Origin: NORP23 sp050302475
Lineage (GTDB): Bacteria; Pseudomonadota; Alphaproteobacteria; Rhodobacterales; Rhodobacteraceae
Direction of reading: 5' to 3'
Length of the DNA stretch: 64,000 nucleotides
NCBI GenBank assembly: GCA_050302475.1
Contig: JBNLBF010000005.1
Coordinates: 62,001-126,000 of the forward strand
In this document: piece after piece, positions 51,456 through 61,203 of the stretch
How positions within the stretch are numbered: position 1 is the stretch's first letter
How the letters are laid out: each line of letters begins with the position of its first letter
Made by a program: the position numbers and the translations under genes
The notes under the pieces: generated by a model
Database searches by the model: none
Told to the model about the DNA's origin: nothing
Seen by the model: only the letters and a program-made list of their open reading frames with translations

Positions 51456-52658
51456 ATGACCAAACCCGCCCAGTCCGTTAAGAAACGCCACGTCTTTTAC
51501 GTGCCCGGCTATGACCCGATGCCACCGCGCCGCTATCGCGAGCTGTACCGGACCGAGGGACAGAAGCAGGCAGCGATCTCGGGCTATGACATAACGATCA
51601 AAGGATCGACAGGGCAGGGCGCGCGGTATCACTGGACTGTGGAAACGACCGCTGAAGGCCAGCAGACCGACGCAAGGGTCGAATTCCTGCTTTGGAATGA
51701 CATCGTCTTCGCCTCGATGGATAACACCATACTCGAAACCTATTGGCTGTTGGCCAAAACGCTATGGCTCTATGTCAGCGCCGGGACGCTGCGGTCTCTC
51801 TACCGGTTGCGCCGCGCACCGATTATCGCGGCGCTATATCCGGCGGTGGTACTGATTGCTCAGATCCTGTTTTCCGCAGGGATCGGGACTGCGTTTGGCA
51901 CACTGATTGGCGGCTGGATCGGATGGCTGGTCGGGATCGCGATCTTCTGCCTCGGCCTCGTCATTTTCCGTCGTCTGGATAAACGGTTCTTCGCTTATTA
52001 CCTTCTCCATGATTTTGCCTTCTGGGCACAGGCGCGGGGCGAGATGCCCGCGCCTCTCCAGTCCCGCGTCGGTGATTTCGTGGAGCGGATCGAAGAAGCG
52101 CTCGATAGTGACGCGGATGAGGTTCTGCTGGTCGGCCATTCCTCCGGCGCGCATCTGGCGGTGATGCTGGCGGCCGAGGTCCTGCGCCGTCGCCCGAGCG
52201 CGCCCAAGCTGGCACTCTTATCACTGGGGCAGGCAATCCCCGTGACGTCATTCCTGCCCGACGCCTGGGATCTGCGTCGCGATCTACAGCAGGTGGCAGC
52301 CCGCGCCGATTGTATGTGGCTGGATGTCTCCGCCCCCGGTGACGGGGCTTGTTTTGCCCTGACCGACCCTGTCAGTGTCAGTGGCGTCGCCCCTGATCCG
52401 CAACATGGACCGATGGTGATTTCAGCAGCGTTTACGCATACGCTGTCGGCGGAAACCAAGAAGGCGACCAAATGGAAATTCTTCCGCCGTCATATCCAGT
52501 ATCTTTGCGCATTCGACTATCCGAATGAATATGATTATTTTCTGGTGACCGCCGGTCCGCAGACGCTGCGCGAACGCTTCGCACAGCGGAAATCCACGCC
52601 CTCCATGGTGGCGGAAAATCACTCGCCTTTTACCAACACGGAACCCGCGCGTGCCTAG
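51456..52658 (+). CDS. Membrane-anchored alpha/beta-hydrolase-like protein
   Basis: This 400-residue protein starts with KKRHVFYVPGYDPMPPRRYR, carries two adjacent transmembrane segments at about 127-170, and has a GHSSGAHL nucleophile elbow with serine near residue 229. The arrangement suggests a lipase or esterase held in the inner membrane. No family name can be given with confidence. The last 8 bases overlap the start of a cytochrome P450 gene, so the two are probably co-translated. Confidence 0.68.
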   Translation: MTKPAQSVKKRHVFYVPGYDPMPPRRYRELYRTEGQKQAAISGYDITIKGSTGQGARYHWTVETTAEGQQTDARVEFLLWNDIVFASMDNTILETYWLLAKTLWLYVSAGTLRSLYRLRRAPIIAALYPAVVLIAQILFSAGIGTAFGTLIGGWIGWLVGIAIFCLGLVIFRRLDKRFFAYYLLHDFAFWAQARGEMPAPLQSRVGDFVERIEEALDSDADEVLLVGHSSGAHLAVMLAAEVLRRRPSAPKLALLSLGQAIPVTSFLPDAWDLRRDLQQVAARADCMWLDVSAPGDGACFALTDPVSVSGVAPDPQHGPMVISAAFTHTLSAETKKATKWKFFRRHIQYLCAFDYPNEYDYFLVTAGPQTLRERFAQRKSTPSMVAENHSPFTNTEPARA

Positions 52659-54009
52659 ACGCGCCCCCAAACCGCCCTCGCGCCCAGAGGATGCCGGGTG
52701 GTTCCAGCGTATCCGCTTGTTTCGCGAGGACATGTTTTCGTCGCAGCCTGATCGGCTCTACCGCGCGTGGATGGCGGAAATGCGTGGACCGCTTTACCGT
52801 TCTTTCCTGATCAATGATCCGGCGCTGGTGCGCCGCGTGTTGGTGGGGGAACCGGATAAGTTCCCGAAATCCTCGATCATCCACGACACATTGCGTGGCC
52901 TGCTGGGCGAGTCGGTCTTTGTCACCAACGGTGCGGTCTGGAAACACCAGCGCCGCATCATCGACCCGGCGTTCGAGGGCAGCGCCAAGGCCAGTTTCCC
53001 CGCCATGCTCGCCGCCGGACAAGACGCCGTCGCGCGGTTGGCGGAAGGAGAGGTGGAGATGGAGTACGAGGCTTCGTACCTCGCCGCCGACATCATCTTT
53101 CGCACATTGTTTTCGATCCCGATTACCTCGGATATCGCTGACCGCACGTTCGCGGCGTTTCGCGCCTATCAGCGCGCACAACCTTTGTGGAACCTCCCCG
53201 GCCTGTTGCGATTGCCGCGCTGGGTCCCGCGGTTCCCCTCTCGGGCCTCGCGACAGGCCGCGAGTGATATACGGCGCTTGCTGACGGAACTGGTGGACGC
53301 CCGCGCGGCGGAGATTGCCGCCGGGACCGCGCCCGACGATCTGGCGACGCGCATCATGACCATGGCGGACCCGGAATCGGGGCAGCGTTTCACGCCTGCG
53401 GAAATGGTCGATCAGGTGGCGATCTTCTTTCTGGCGGGGCACGAGACCTCAGCCAGCGCGCTCGCCTGGGGGCTATACTTGTTGGCCGACAATCCCGCCG
53501 TGCAGACACAGGTCGCGGCGGAGGTTGCTGCGCTACCGGTTGCGCCCCGTTTCAGCGACCTCTCGAAGCTCGCTTTCACGCGCGATGTTTTCCGCGAGAC
53601 GCTGCGCCTGTTCCCGCCTGTCCCGATGATGGTGCGCGAATCCGCCGAAGCCACCGCGTTTCGCGACCGCAAGGTCCCGCGCCGCTCGCTGGCCATCCTG
53701 TCGCCGTGGCATCTGCACCGGCACGAACGGCTTTGGGATGCGCCGGACGATTTCGATCCCGATCGCTGGAGCACCGAGAATGGCAAGAAATGCCAGCGGG
53801 AGGCTTACATCCCGTTCTCCGCCGGTCCCCGTGTCTGTACCGGGGCAGGATTCGCGATGGCCGAGGGGGTGCTGATGCTGGCGCTGCTGGTCCGCGCTTT
53901 CCGATTTGAAACAACGGTGGAGCCGATCCCGGTGGCGCATCTGACAGTGCGGGCGAAAGAGGGGATCACCCTGCGGCTGACTCGGCGGGATCAGACTGGT
54001 CAGACCTGA
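52651..54009 (+). CDS. Cytochrome P450
   Basis: This 452-residue haem monooxygenase has the oxygen-binding I helix FFLAGHETSASALAW, the ExxR motif in ETLRLFPPVPMM, and the haem loop FSAGPRVCTGAGFAMAE with the thiolate Cys near residue 396. No membrane anchor is present, so it is a soluble bacterial form needing separate redox partners. The start is a GTG inside the end of the lipase-like gene. The substrate is unknown; the pairing hints at a lipid-derived one. Confidence 0.93.
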   Translation: MPRRAPKPPSRPEDAGWFQRIRLFREDMFSSQPDRLYRAWMAEMRGPLYRSFLINDPALVRRVLVGEPDKFPKSSIIHDTLRGLLGESVFVTNGAVWKHQRRIIDPAFEGSAKASFPAMLAAGQDAVARLAEGEVEMEYEASYLAADIIFRTLFSIPITSDIADRTFAAFRAYQRAQPLWNLPGLLRLPRWVPRFPSRASRQAASDIRRLLTELVDARAAEIAAGTAPDDLATRIMTMADPESGQRFTPAEMVDQVAIFFLAGHETSASALAWGLYLLADNPAVQTQVAAEVAALPVAPRFSDLSKLAFTRDVFRETLRLFPPVPMMVRESAEATAFRDRKVPRRSLAILSPWHLHRHERLWDAPDDFDPDRWSTENGKKCQREAYIPFSAGPRVCTGAGFAMAEGVLMLALLVRAFRFETTVEPIPVAHLTVRAKEGITLRLTRRDQTGQT

Positions 54010-54092
54010 CGATTGCCGATCCCGCCGCTGATCCAGCGACCATGACGAGCCGGGGTCACGTCCAACCGCAACGGACGGGAGCGCCCTAAGGT

Positions 54093-54962
54093 CTACTCCG
54101 CCGCCAGCGCCGGGCGCCCATAGGCTCCGCGCACCATGATTGCCAGACGATCGGCCAGATCCTGCTGAGGACCCGACGCGATATACATATTGATCTTGAA
54201 CATCGGCAGAGGGGGCAGGGCCCCGTTATGCGGAATGACCTCCATATGATGGTCCAGCGTGCTTTCCAGCGCCGCATGGATCGCCAGATCGGCGGAGACG
54301 GAGGCCTCAACCGTGCGGATGGAGTCACTTTCCACCCCCATTTCCCAGCGTATGTCGGCCTCGTCCAGCGCCCGCTGGGCAAAGGTCCGAAAGATACAAT
54401 CATGGTTGAAGGCGAGGCGAACCGGGGTCCCTTTCCACGCCGACCCGCCCGGCGCACCGACCCAGATCATCTGGGCATTTTCCAGCATCTCACCACCCTG
54501 TTCGACATCGAGCTCGGTCGTCAGGATCATGTCGACCTCTCCGCGTGCCATCTGTCGTTTGAGCCGGGACGTGTAGGAAGAAATAAGGTTCACCTTGATC
54601 CGCGGATATTCCTGCGAGAACCGGCGAAGAATATCGGGAATGTGAGGGTAGACGATATCGGCGGGCACACCCAGCGTGACCTCACCTTCGTAAGCCTGAT
54701 CGGTCATACGCGACCACACTTCGTCATTCAGTGCGAGGATCCGGCGGCCGTAACCCAGCAGCTGTTCCCCATGTGCGGTCAGCGCCACACCCCGCCCGGC
54801 GCGTTCCAACAGCGGCTGACCGATCATCTCCTCCAACCGTTTAACCTGCATGGACACAGCGGATTGCGTCAGGTGCAACTGTCCGGCGGCGCGGGTGACA
54901 CCTCCGGTTTCGGCAACGGTGACAAAAGCGCGAAGGGCGGTCATATCCAGATTTCGGGGCAT
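54093..54962 (-). CDS. LysR-family transcriptional regulator
   Basis: This 289-residue protein has an N-terminal winged helix-turn-helix (MTALRAFVTVAETGGVTRAA, LTQSAVSMQVKRLEEMIG) and a substrate-binding-like effector domain. I prefer the ATG giving MPRNLDMTAL; an ATG 11 codons upstream is possible. It is divergent from a DUF1127 gene, an arrangement I recall as common in Rhodobacterales, so that gene is a likely target. Confidence 0.88.
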   Translation of the reverse strand: MPRNLDMTALRAFVTVAETGGVTRAAGQLHLTQSAVSMQVKRLEEMIGQPLLERAGRGVALTAHGEQLLGYGRRILALNDEVWSRMTDQAYEGEVTLGVPADIVYPHIPDILRRFSQEYPRIKVNLISSYTSRLKRQMARGEVDMILTTELDVEQGGEMLENAQMIWVGAPGGSAWKGTPVRLAFNHDCIFRTFAQRALDEADIRWEMGVESDSIRTVEASVSADLAIHAALESTLDHHMEVIPHNGALPPLPMFKINMYIASGPQQDLADRLAIMVRGAYGRPALAAE

Positions 54963-55084
54963 ATCATGATCCGTGATGTGTTTCTTAATAAACATTCATT
55001 TTACTTATTAGTTTCCGCATGTCAAATAATCATCATCGAAAATATGAAGACAGAAACTCATCACAGACCCTAATGGAGGGAAAC

Positions 55085-55282
55085 ATGGCACAGACTGCAA
55101 AACTCACGACCCTCGCACCGCGCGGCATGTCAATTTCGGCACTGCTGGAATGGGCGATGGCACGTTTCGACAAGATTAATCAGCGCCGTGCGCTCCGCCG
55201 TCTTGACGACGCCGCGTTGAGCGATATCGGGATCAGCTACCGCGCGGCGATGCGCGAGGCGAACAAACCGTTCTTCCTGTAA
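55085..55282 (+). CDS. DUF1127 small arginine-rich protein
   Basis: This 65-residue protein ends with the DUF1127 (YjiS-like) motif RRALRRLDDAALSDIGIS. Small proteins of this family have been linked to RNA binding and to phosphate or stress adaptation in alphaproteobacteria. The ATG follows GGAGGG. An in-frame ATG 22 codons upstream is unlikely because the extension is unlike the family. A terminator lies just downstream. Confidence 0.85.
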   Translation: MAQTAKLTTLAPRGMSISALLEWAMARFDKINQRRALRRLDDAALSDIGISYRAAMREANKPFFL

Positions 55283-55308
55283 GACCACACCATTTCTACT
55301 GGTGATCT

Positions 55309-55335
55309 GCCCCGGCCAAGGTCGGGGCTTTTTTT
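55309..55335. terminator. Terminator after the DUF1127 gene
   Basis: GCCCCG pairs with CGGGGC, extended inward by a G-T pair, and is followed by seven T residues. It faces the end of the convergent hydrolase gene. Confidence 0.85.
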
Positions 55336-55338
55336 ATG

Positions 55339-56274
55339 TTATGCTTCAGCATTTTCCAAAAACGCATCTGTCAGCGACCAGACGCGTGACTGAACAGCAT
55401 CGGTTTCCATCCAGATTTCATGCTTCGCTCCGGCAACTTGTTCCAGACGGGCGTTTGGCAGCGCGGATGCGCGTTTGATAATGGCGGCAGGGTCGACGAC
55501 CTGTTCATCCTCGGCTTCAAGCACCAGCATCGGCACGTCAGGCACCGGCAGTTTCCGCAGGCGGACCAGCTCTTTGGCCGCTTCCGCCGCCCAATGGAGG
55601 GTCGGGCCGCCTAGACCCAGCTCGGGGTGTGCTTCCAAATGTGCTGTCATCATCTCCCAATGTGCCCGATCATTGGTGATCGTGTTTCGCTCGAAGGCTT
55701 CGACCTGCGCATAGAAGGTCGGCTTGGTGCCGGGGAACAGCGATTTATGTTTGCCGAAGGGCCGGGCGGCGAGGGTCACCGGGCCAAAGACCGGGCGCAA
55801 CAGGTCCGCATGTTTCAGCCCCCACATGGGGGAGGAAAAGACGGCGGCCTCAACCGACAGACCTTCGCTCATGGCGCGCAGGCCAATCGTTCCCCCCATC
55901 GAATGGGCAAAGATGTATTTGGGCCCGTCCAGCGCGACAATCCCGGGGAGCGTCATCGCGGCCTTCCAGTCCAGCTGGTAATCGGTAAATTTTTCGACAT
56001 GCCCGATATCGGTGCGATGATCGGGCCGGTCAGACAGGCCCTGACCGCGCCAATCGTAACAGATCACGTTGAAACTGCGCGCCTGCAAACGGCGGATGAT
56101 ATGGCAGTATTTTTCGATATACTCGGTGCGGCCCGGCATCAGCATAACGGTGCCCCGTGTCTGCCCGCCCCACCAGGCGACGCGGACGGTCACGCCGTCC
56201 CGCGCCATCACATAGGCCGCTCGTCCACCCTCCGGAATATCCCCGAGATCGGTAAGGAGCGGTGCGTCAGCCAT
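55339..56274 (-). CDS. Alpha/beta hydrolase (lysophospholipase-like)
   Basis: This 311-residue protein has GRTEYIEKYCHIIRRLQARS, the oxyanion region YDWRGQGLSDRP and the nucleophile elbow AHSMGG with Ser125. LVLEAEDEQVVD and GAKHEIWMETD provide the catalytic Asp and His. It resembles PldB/monoacylglycerol lipase-type serine hydrolases. Its ATG overlaps the SCP2 stop by one base, so the pair is translationally coupled. Confidence 0.87.
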   Translation of the reverse strand: MADAPLLTDLGDIPEGGRAAYVMARDGVTVRVAWWGGQTRGTVMLMPGRTEYIEKYCHIIRRLQARSFNVICYDWRGQGLSDRPDHRTDIGHVEKFTDYQLDWKAAMTLPGIVALDGPKYIFAHSMGGTIGLRAMSEGLSVEAAVFSSPMWGLKHADLLRPVFGPVTLAARPFGKHKSLFPGTKPTFYAQVEAFERNTITNDRAHWEMMTAHLEAHPELGLGGPTLHWAAEAAKELVRLRKLPVPDVPMLVLEAEDEQVVDPAAIIKRASALPNARLEQVAGAKHEIWMETDAVQSRVWSLTDAFLENAEA

Positions 56275-56564
56275 CAGCCGAGGATCGAGCCCAGTTTCAT
56301 CGCCGTGCCCATGTCGCCGTCAAGTTTCAGCTTGCCGGTCATAAACGCCATGGTCGGATTGACTGACCCGTCGAGGATTTCCTGAAACGTGTCGGCGCTG
56401 GCACTGATGGTGCAATCGGCCTCGTCATCGCTGACGGATGCGCCGCTTTCGTTGACGAGGATGCAGCCCTCTCCCTCGATATCAAATTTGACGGAGCCGT
56501 CAAAACCGCCCCCGCCCATACGTTCGTTGATCATTTCAACAGCTTTGGTGAGTGTATCGCTCAA
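56274..56564 (-). CDS. SCP2 sterol-binding domain protein
   Basis: This 96-residue lipid-binding SCP2 fold protein has VEMINERMGGGGFDGSVKFD and the C-terminal MAFMTGKLKLDGDMGTAMKL signature. The start is a TTG seven bases after AGGAGA; the frame remains open upstream, but that sequence belongs to an unrelated remnant. Coupling to a lysophospholipase-like hydrolase suggests a role in lipid handling. Confidence 0.85.
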   Translation of the reverse strand: MSDTLTKAVEMINERMGGGGFDGSVKFDIEGEGCILVNESGASVSDDEADCTISASADTFQEILDGSVNPTMAFMTGKLKLDGDMGTAMKLGSILG

Positions 56565-56650
56565 CAGTCTTCTCCTGATTGTGGTTGCCCAGAAGGTAAA
56601 CCTACGATTGGTAAAAATAAAGTGGAGACAACTCTTCCGTCGCGGAAAGC

Positions 56651-56909
56651 CTAGAAACGGTAACCCGCGTTCAGGCTGTAGAAGTTTCCGGCGTCTGAAT
56701 GGGCCATATTCATTAGCTGCCAAGATCGCATTATAATTGATGTCCGGCGTCTGAAGCGTTGCGCTGATTGGCGGGAATGTCGTTTGGTAGAAAAACGCCG
56801 ACTGACCATTCACATCTTTCGCCAGATAAGGTCTGCTGGTTGGTTCCATTGACGGGAACAGATATTCCAGTGCGGTCGCCTGACTGCTGACCAGCAGCAA
56901 TCGGATCAA
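56651..56909 (-). pseudogene. Remnant of an outer membrane protein gene
   Basis: One minus-strand frame reads a hydrophobic leader-like LIRLLLVSSQATALEYL and a polar stretch up to about 56700. A second frame takes over and ends in AHSDAGNFYSLNAGYRF and a stop, the aromatic ending of a beta-barrel. No proper start codon is present. This fits a truncated, frameshifted outer membrane protein gene. The interpretation rests on the frame change and the C-terminal phenylalanine only. Confidence 0.4.
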
Positions 56910-57047
56910 AAAATTTTCTTCGTAAATGCCTCAATCTTTTCGCCAATTCTGGCACAATTCACCCTCATGTGACTCCCCGACCCTTAACAGGCGCGGGTTT
57001 TTACGGCAGACTGTGACTCGGAAACCACAACTGTCGCGTGAATTTTG

Positions 57048-57584
57048 ATGAAAACCGCCCTGAGCGCCCTCGTTAGCCTGCTTTTCCTGTCGCTGCCCGT
57101 CTTCGCGCAGGACGCGGAAAAGCTGGATCAGCTGTTCGCGGAGCTGCAGGAGGCGGAGTCCTGGCAGACTGCGGAAAGTCAACTCTACACGGCGTTTTCA
57201 CAATCCGGATCGGCGGCGATGGACCTGCTCTTGGAACGGGGTCGAGATGCGATGGAGGTCGGTGATTTCCCTAAAGCCGTCGAACATTTGTCCGCCCTGA
57301 TTGATCACGCGCCTGATTTTGCCGAAGGCTATAATGCCCGCGCCACGGCGTTTTACCTGATGGGCGAATATGGTCTGTCGATTGCCGATATCCGCGAAAC
57401 CCTGATCCGTAACCCCCGCCACTTTGGTGCCCTGACAGGGCTTGGGTTCATCTACGAAGAGCTTGGGGAATATGAGGGGGCCTACGCCGCTTACAATGCC
57501 GCATTGGCCATTCACCCGTTTAATCCCAACGTTATCAACGCAATAGAACGGTTGGGTCCGTCTGTTGGTGGGGTTGAGCTGTAG
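57048..57584 (+). CDS. Exported TPR protein
   Basis: This 178-residue protein has a signal peptide (MKTALSALVSLLFLSLPVFA) followed by about three tetratricopeptide repeats (DFPKAVEHLSALIDHAPDFA, GEYGLSIADIRETLIRNPRH, GEYEGAYAAYNAALAIHPFN). It probably acts as a periplasmic protein-interaction scaffold. I chose the ATG; a TTG lies directly before it. Confidence 0.82.
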   Translation: MKTALSALVSLLFLSLPVFAQDAEKLDQLFAELQEAESWQTAESQLYTAFSQSGSAAMDLLLERGRDAMEVGDFPKAVEHLSALIDHAPDFAEGYNARATAFYLMGEYGLSIADIRETLIRNPRHFGALTGLGFIYEELGEYEGAYAAYNAALAIHPFNPNVINAIERLGPSVGGVEL

Positions 57585-57755
57585 TTTCGGGCATCATCTG
57601 ATCAATGCCAACCAGTCGCCAGCTGTCGGGCTGTTTGTATTTTGCGGAATATCTGTCACCTGAAAAACACAACCGTGTGAATTATCGCCGAGTGGGCAGC
57701 GTGTTCATTGTATTCGCATGGGAAATACATATTATCGGCTTAACTGTCGGAGAAT

Positions 57756-58376
57756 ATGATGAAAACCGCACTTACCGTTCTGTTCGGATTGATCGCAGTC
57801 CCCGCACTTGCGGACGGGCCTGTATATGTCAGCGATCCGGAGCCGCAAATGGTAACCACCCCTTACGTCGCTGCCGGTGTCGATTGGAGTGGTGTATATG
57901 CCGGTGTGGATGTGGGCTACGGAAATATCACAGTAGAAAACACGATGAGCCCTCCTGGCGAAGGAAACGGGCCGATGTATGGCGTTCTTGCGGGATATAA
58001 TTACGATCTTGGGAATTATGTCGTGGGTGCCGAGTTGGGCTATTCGCTGACCGGGATCGAAGCACGTGATATCGCTGTTATTTTCGACACGGATTATGTG
58101 TTCGATCTGAAAGCACGGCTCGGGTACGAAGTAGGATCGACACTTATTTACGGTGTCGGCGGCTATAGCGAGGTGCGGGTTTCCAATCCATTTGGCCCGG
58201 AGACCGCAGACTTTTCCGGGTATGTCCTTGGGGTAGGGGCTGATTATCAGCTCACAGATTCGATGGCGATCGGCGGTGAATACCTGTACCGTACTCTGAC
58301 GCTTGACGGCTTCTCACCGGATCCTGTTGACATGACTGTGCAATCCCTTCGGGCAAGGGTAACCTTCTCCTTCTGA
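57756..58376 (+). CDS. Outer membrane beta-barrel protein (OmpA/Opa-like)
   Basis: This 206-residue protein has a signal peptide (MMKTALTVLFGLIAVPALAD). The barrel includes WSGVYAGVDVGYGN, GVLAGYNYDLGNYVVGAELG and FDLKARLGYEVGSTLIYGVG, and it ends in VTFSF. The pattern is that of eight-stranded outer membrane proteins of the Omp25/Opa-like kind found in alphaproteobacteria. GGAGA precedes the start. Confidence 0.85.
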   Translation: MMKTALTVLFGLIAVPALADGPVYVSDPEPQMVTTPYVAAGVDWSGVYAGVDVGYGNITVENTMSPPGEGNGPMYGVLAGYNYDLGNYVVGAELGYSLTGIEARDIAVIFDTDYVFDLKARLGYEVGSTLIYGVGGYSEVRVSNPFGPETADFSGYVLGVGADYQLTDSMAIGGEYLYRTLTLDGFSPDPVDMTVQSLRARVTFSF

Positions 58377-58446
58377 TTATCTGTTCATATCGGGCTTGAG
58401 GTCCGGACACCCTGACCATAGATGGGGTCAAAGGGCTTTTTAACGT

Positions 58447-61203
58447 ATGCAATCCTCCGTCACAGCTATCCTTGGGCCAACCAATACCGGCAAGACGCAT
58501 TATGCGATTGAGCGGATGCTGGGGCATCGCACGGGTATCATCGGGTTGCCGCTGCGGCTGCTGGCGCGGGAGGTGTATGACCGGATCGTGAGCCTACGCG
58601 GCCCCTCGGTCGTGGCGCTGGTCACGGGCGAAGAACGGATCGTCCCACCGCGGGCGCAATATTGGGTTTGCACGGTCGAGGCGATGCCAACCGGGCTGGG
58701 GGCCGAATTTCTGGCGGTGGACGAGATCCAGCTTTGTGCGGACCCTGAACGCGGCTACATCTTCACCGACCGTTTGCTACATGCGCGAGGCCTGTCCGAA
58801 ACGCTGTTTCTGGGCGCGGACACGATGCGAGGGCGGATTGCCTCGCTGGTGCCGGAAGTGCAGTTCATGCGCCGCGATCGCCTGTCACAGCTGACCTATA
58901 CGGGCACCAAGAAGATCAGCCGGATGCCGCCCCGCTCCGCCATCGTATCGTTCAGCGTCGATAGCGTTTACGCCATTGCGGAGCTGCTGCGCCGCCAGAA
59001 AGGGGGCGCGGCGGTCGTGATGGGGGCGCTGAGCCCGCGGACGCGGAATGCGCAGGTGGAGCTCTATCAGAACGGTGATGTCGACTATCTGGTGGCGACA
59101 GACGCCATTGGCATGGGGCTGAACCTCGACATCAACCATGTGGCACTGGCGGGGACGTCGAAATTCGACGGCAAGCGGCACCGTGACCTGATGCCGAACG
59201 AATTGGCGCAGATCGCGGGGCGGGCCGGGCGGTTCACCACCGACGGGACGTTTGGCGTGACAGGCGAGGCGCATCCGCTGGATGACGATTGGGTTGATGC
59301 CATCGAAAACCACAAATTCGCGTCGATCAAAAAACTTCAATGGCGCAATGCTGATCTGGAATTCGGGACAGGGGATACGCTGATTGCTTCGTTGGAAGTG
59401 GCGGCCAACCATCCCGAGCTGGTCCGGGCACGCGAAGCGGACGATTTGGCGACACTGCGCACATTGTGGGCGATGCCGGAAATACGCGACAAGGTACGCG
59501 GTGGCCCGGATGTACGCCTGCTGTGGGATGTCTGCCAGATCCCCGATTTCCGCAAGGTATCGATGGCGGAACATGCGAACCTGTGCCTGCGTTTGTTTGA
59601 TTATCTGCACGAGGACAGCGACATCCCCGAGGATTACCTGTCCCGTCAGATCGCCCGTATCGACAAGACGGACGGAGAGATCGACACCCTGTCCAAACGA
59701 CTCGCTTTTATTCGCACATGGACATATGTTGCGCAGCGTAAGGGCTGGGTGGATGATGCAGACACTTGGCGTGACGAAACCCGTGCGGTAGAAGACCGCC
59801 TGTCAGATGCGCTCCACACGGCGCTGACGCAAAGATTTGTCGACCGGCGCACCAGCGTTCTGATGCGGCGGTTGAAACAGAAGGAGGCCCTTGTGGCAGA
59901 CGTAAATGAAAGCGGCGAAGTAACAGTCGAGGGCCATGTCATTGGCAAACTGGCGGGGTTCCGCTTCCAGGTGGACAAGGCGGGCTCGCCTGACGAGGCA
60001 AAGACGCTGCGCGCAACCGCCGTGGCGGCGCTGACGCCGGTTTACAATCTGCGCTCGGACAAATTCTACAATGCCCCGGATACGGAGATGGACATCACCG
60101 AACAGGGCGGTCTGATGTGGGGCGAATATGCGGTTGGCAAGCTGGTGAAGGGCGCGGATGCGCTGTCCCCGCAAATCGAAGCTTTCGTTGACGAAGAAGC
60201 CGGGCCCGAGGTCGAGGAAAAAATCCGCCGCCGCCTGTCGCATTTTGTCGAACGCCGGATCGCGGCGCATTTTGAACCGCTGCTGGCGTTGAAAAACGAC
60301 GAGACGGTGACAGGTCTGGCCAAAGGGGTTGCTTTCCAGATTGTCGAAGCGATGGGCGTGATCCCGCGCCAGAAGATCGCGGACGACGTGAAACAGCTGG
60401 ATCAGGACGCGCGCGGCACGTTGCGCAAACATGGCGTACGCTTTGGGCAGTTCACCATTTTCCAGCACCTGATGCTTAAGCCTGCGCCGACTCGGTTGCG
60501 GCTGGTCCTGTGGTCGCTGTTCGAAGATTTGCAGGAATTCCCCGAAGCGCCGCCGCCCGGTCTGGTGACCGTACCGGCCGTTGAAGGCGCACCCGAGGGG
60601 TATTATGCCCATGCCGGGTATCGCCTGTCGGGCGAACGCGCAATCCGCATTGATATGCTGGAACGGCTGGCGGATATGTTACGCTCACAAGATACGCGGA
60701 ACGGGTTCGAAGCGAACCCCGACATGCTGTCGATCACCGGCCTGACACTGGATCAGTTCGCCAACCTGATGGAAGGGTTGGGCTATAAAGCCGAGCGCGG
60801 CGAGCGGCCAAAGGTCAAGGCGGAAGCTCCTGCCGTCGAAGTCGAGAAAACCGAAGAGGCAACCTCGCCAGAAAAAATGTCGTCTGAACCGGAACCCGAA
60901 GCGGTTGTCGAAGCGGACCCAAAACCCGATGCTACGGAGGCTGACGCGGCGGCGGAGACGACAGATACCCCTGCCGAAGACGCCCAGACAGAGGAAGAGA
61001 TCGAGGTCTTCTACACCTTCGCCTGGGCCCCACGCCGACGCCCTGCCGATCAGGGCAATCGCAAGCCACGCGGTAAGCCGAAAGGCAAACCCCAAGGCAA
61101 GCCGCAGGGGCGGCAGCAATTCTCGGCCAAACCGCCGAAGAAGGAAAAAGCGATCGACCCCGACAATCCGTTCGCGGCCCTCGCTGCGCTTAAGGATAAA
61201 TGA
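58447..61203 (+). CDS. Suv3-like DEAD/DExH RNA helicase
   Basis: This 918-residue helicase has Walker A GPTNTGKT (residues 10-17) and the Walker B variant DEIQ (92-95). In the second domain, ATDAIGMGLNLDI and QIAGRAGR are the motif V and VI regions. This layout matches the alphaproteobacterial relatives of mitochondrial Suv3 (degradosome helicase). The C-terminus has an acidic linker rich in Glu/Ala (about 815-870), then a Lys/Pro/Gly-rich tail that may bind RNA. The S4 gene overlaps it by 4 bases. Confidence 0.92.
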   Translation: MQSSVTAILGPTNTGKTHYAIERMLGHRTGIIGLPLRLLAREVYDRIVSLRGPSVVALVTGEERIVPPRAQYWVCTVEAMPTGLGAEFLAVDEIQLCADPERGYIFTDRLLHARGLSETLFLGADTMRGRIASLVPEVQFMRRDRLSQLTYTGTKKISRMPPRSAIVSFSVDSVYAIAELLRRQKGGAAVVMGALSPRTRNAQVELYQNGDVDYLVATDAIGMGLNLDINHVALAGTSKFDGKRHRDLMPNELAQIAGRAGRFTTDGTFGVTGEAHPLDDDWVDAIENHKFASIKKLQWRNADLEFGTGDTLIASLEVAANHPELVRAREADDLATLRTLWAMPEIRDKVRGGPDVRLLWDVCQIPDFRKVSMAEHANLCLRLFDYLHEDSDIPEDYLSRQIARIDKTDGEIDTLSKRLAFIRTWTYVAQRKGWVDDADTWRDETRAVEDRLSDALHTALTQRFVDRRTSVLMRRLKQKEALVADVNESGEVTVEGHVIGKLAGFRFQVDKAGSPDEAKTLRATAVAALTPVYNLRSDKFYNAPDTEMDITEQGGLMWGEYAVGKLVKGADALSPQIEAFVDEEAGPEVEEKIRRRLSHFVERRIAAHFEPLLALKNDETVTGLAKGVAFQIVEAMGVIPRQKIADDVKQLDQDARGTLRKHGVRFGQFTIFQHLMLKPAPTRLRLVLWSLFEDLQEFPEAPPPGLVTVPAVEGAPEGYYAHAGYRLSGERAIRIDMLERLADMLRSQDTRNGFEANPDMLSITGLTLDQFANLMEGLGYKAERGERPKVKAEAPAVEVEKTEEATSPEKMSSEPEPEAVVEADPKPDATEADAAAETTDTPAEDAQTEEEIEVFYTFAWAPRRRPADQGNRKPRGKPKGKPQGKPQGRQQFSAKPPKKEKAIDPDNPFAALAALKDK

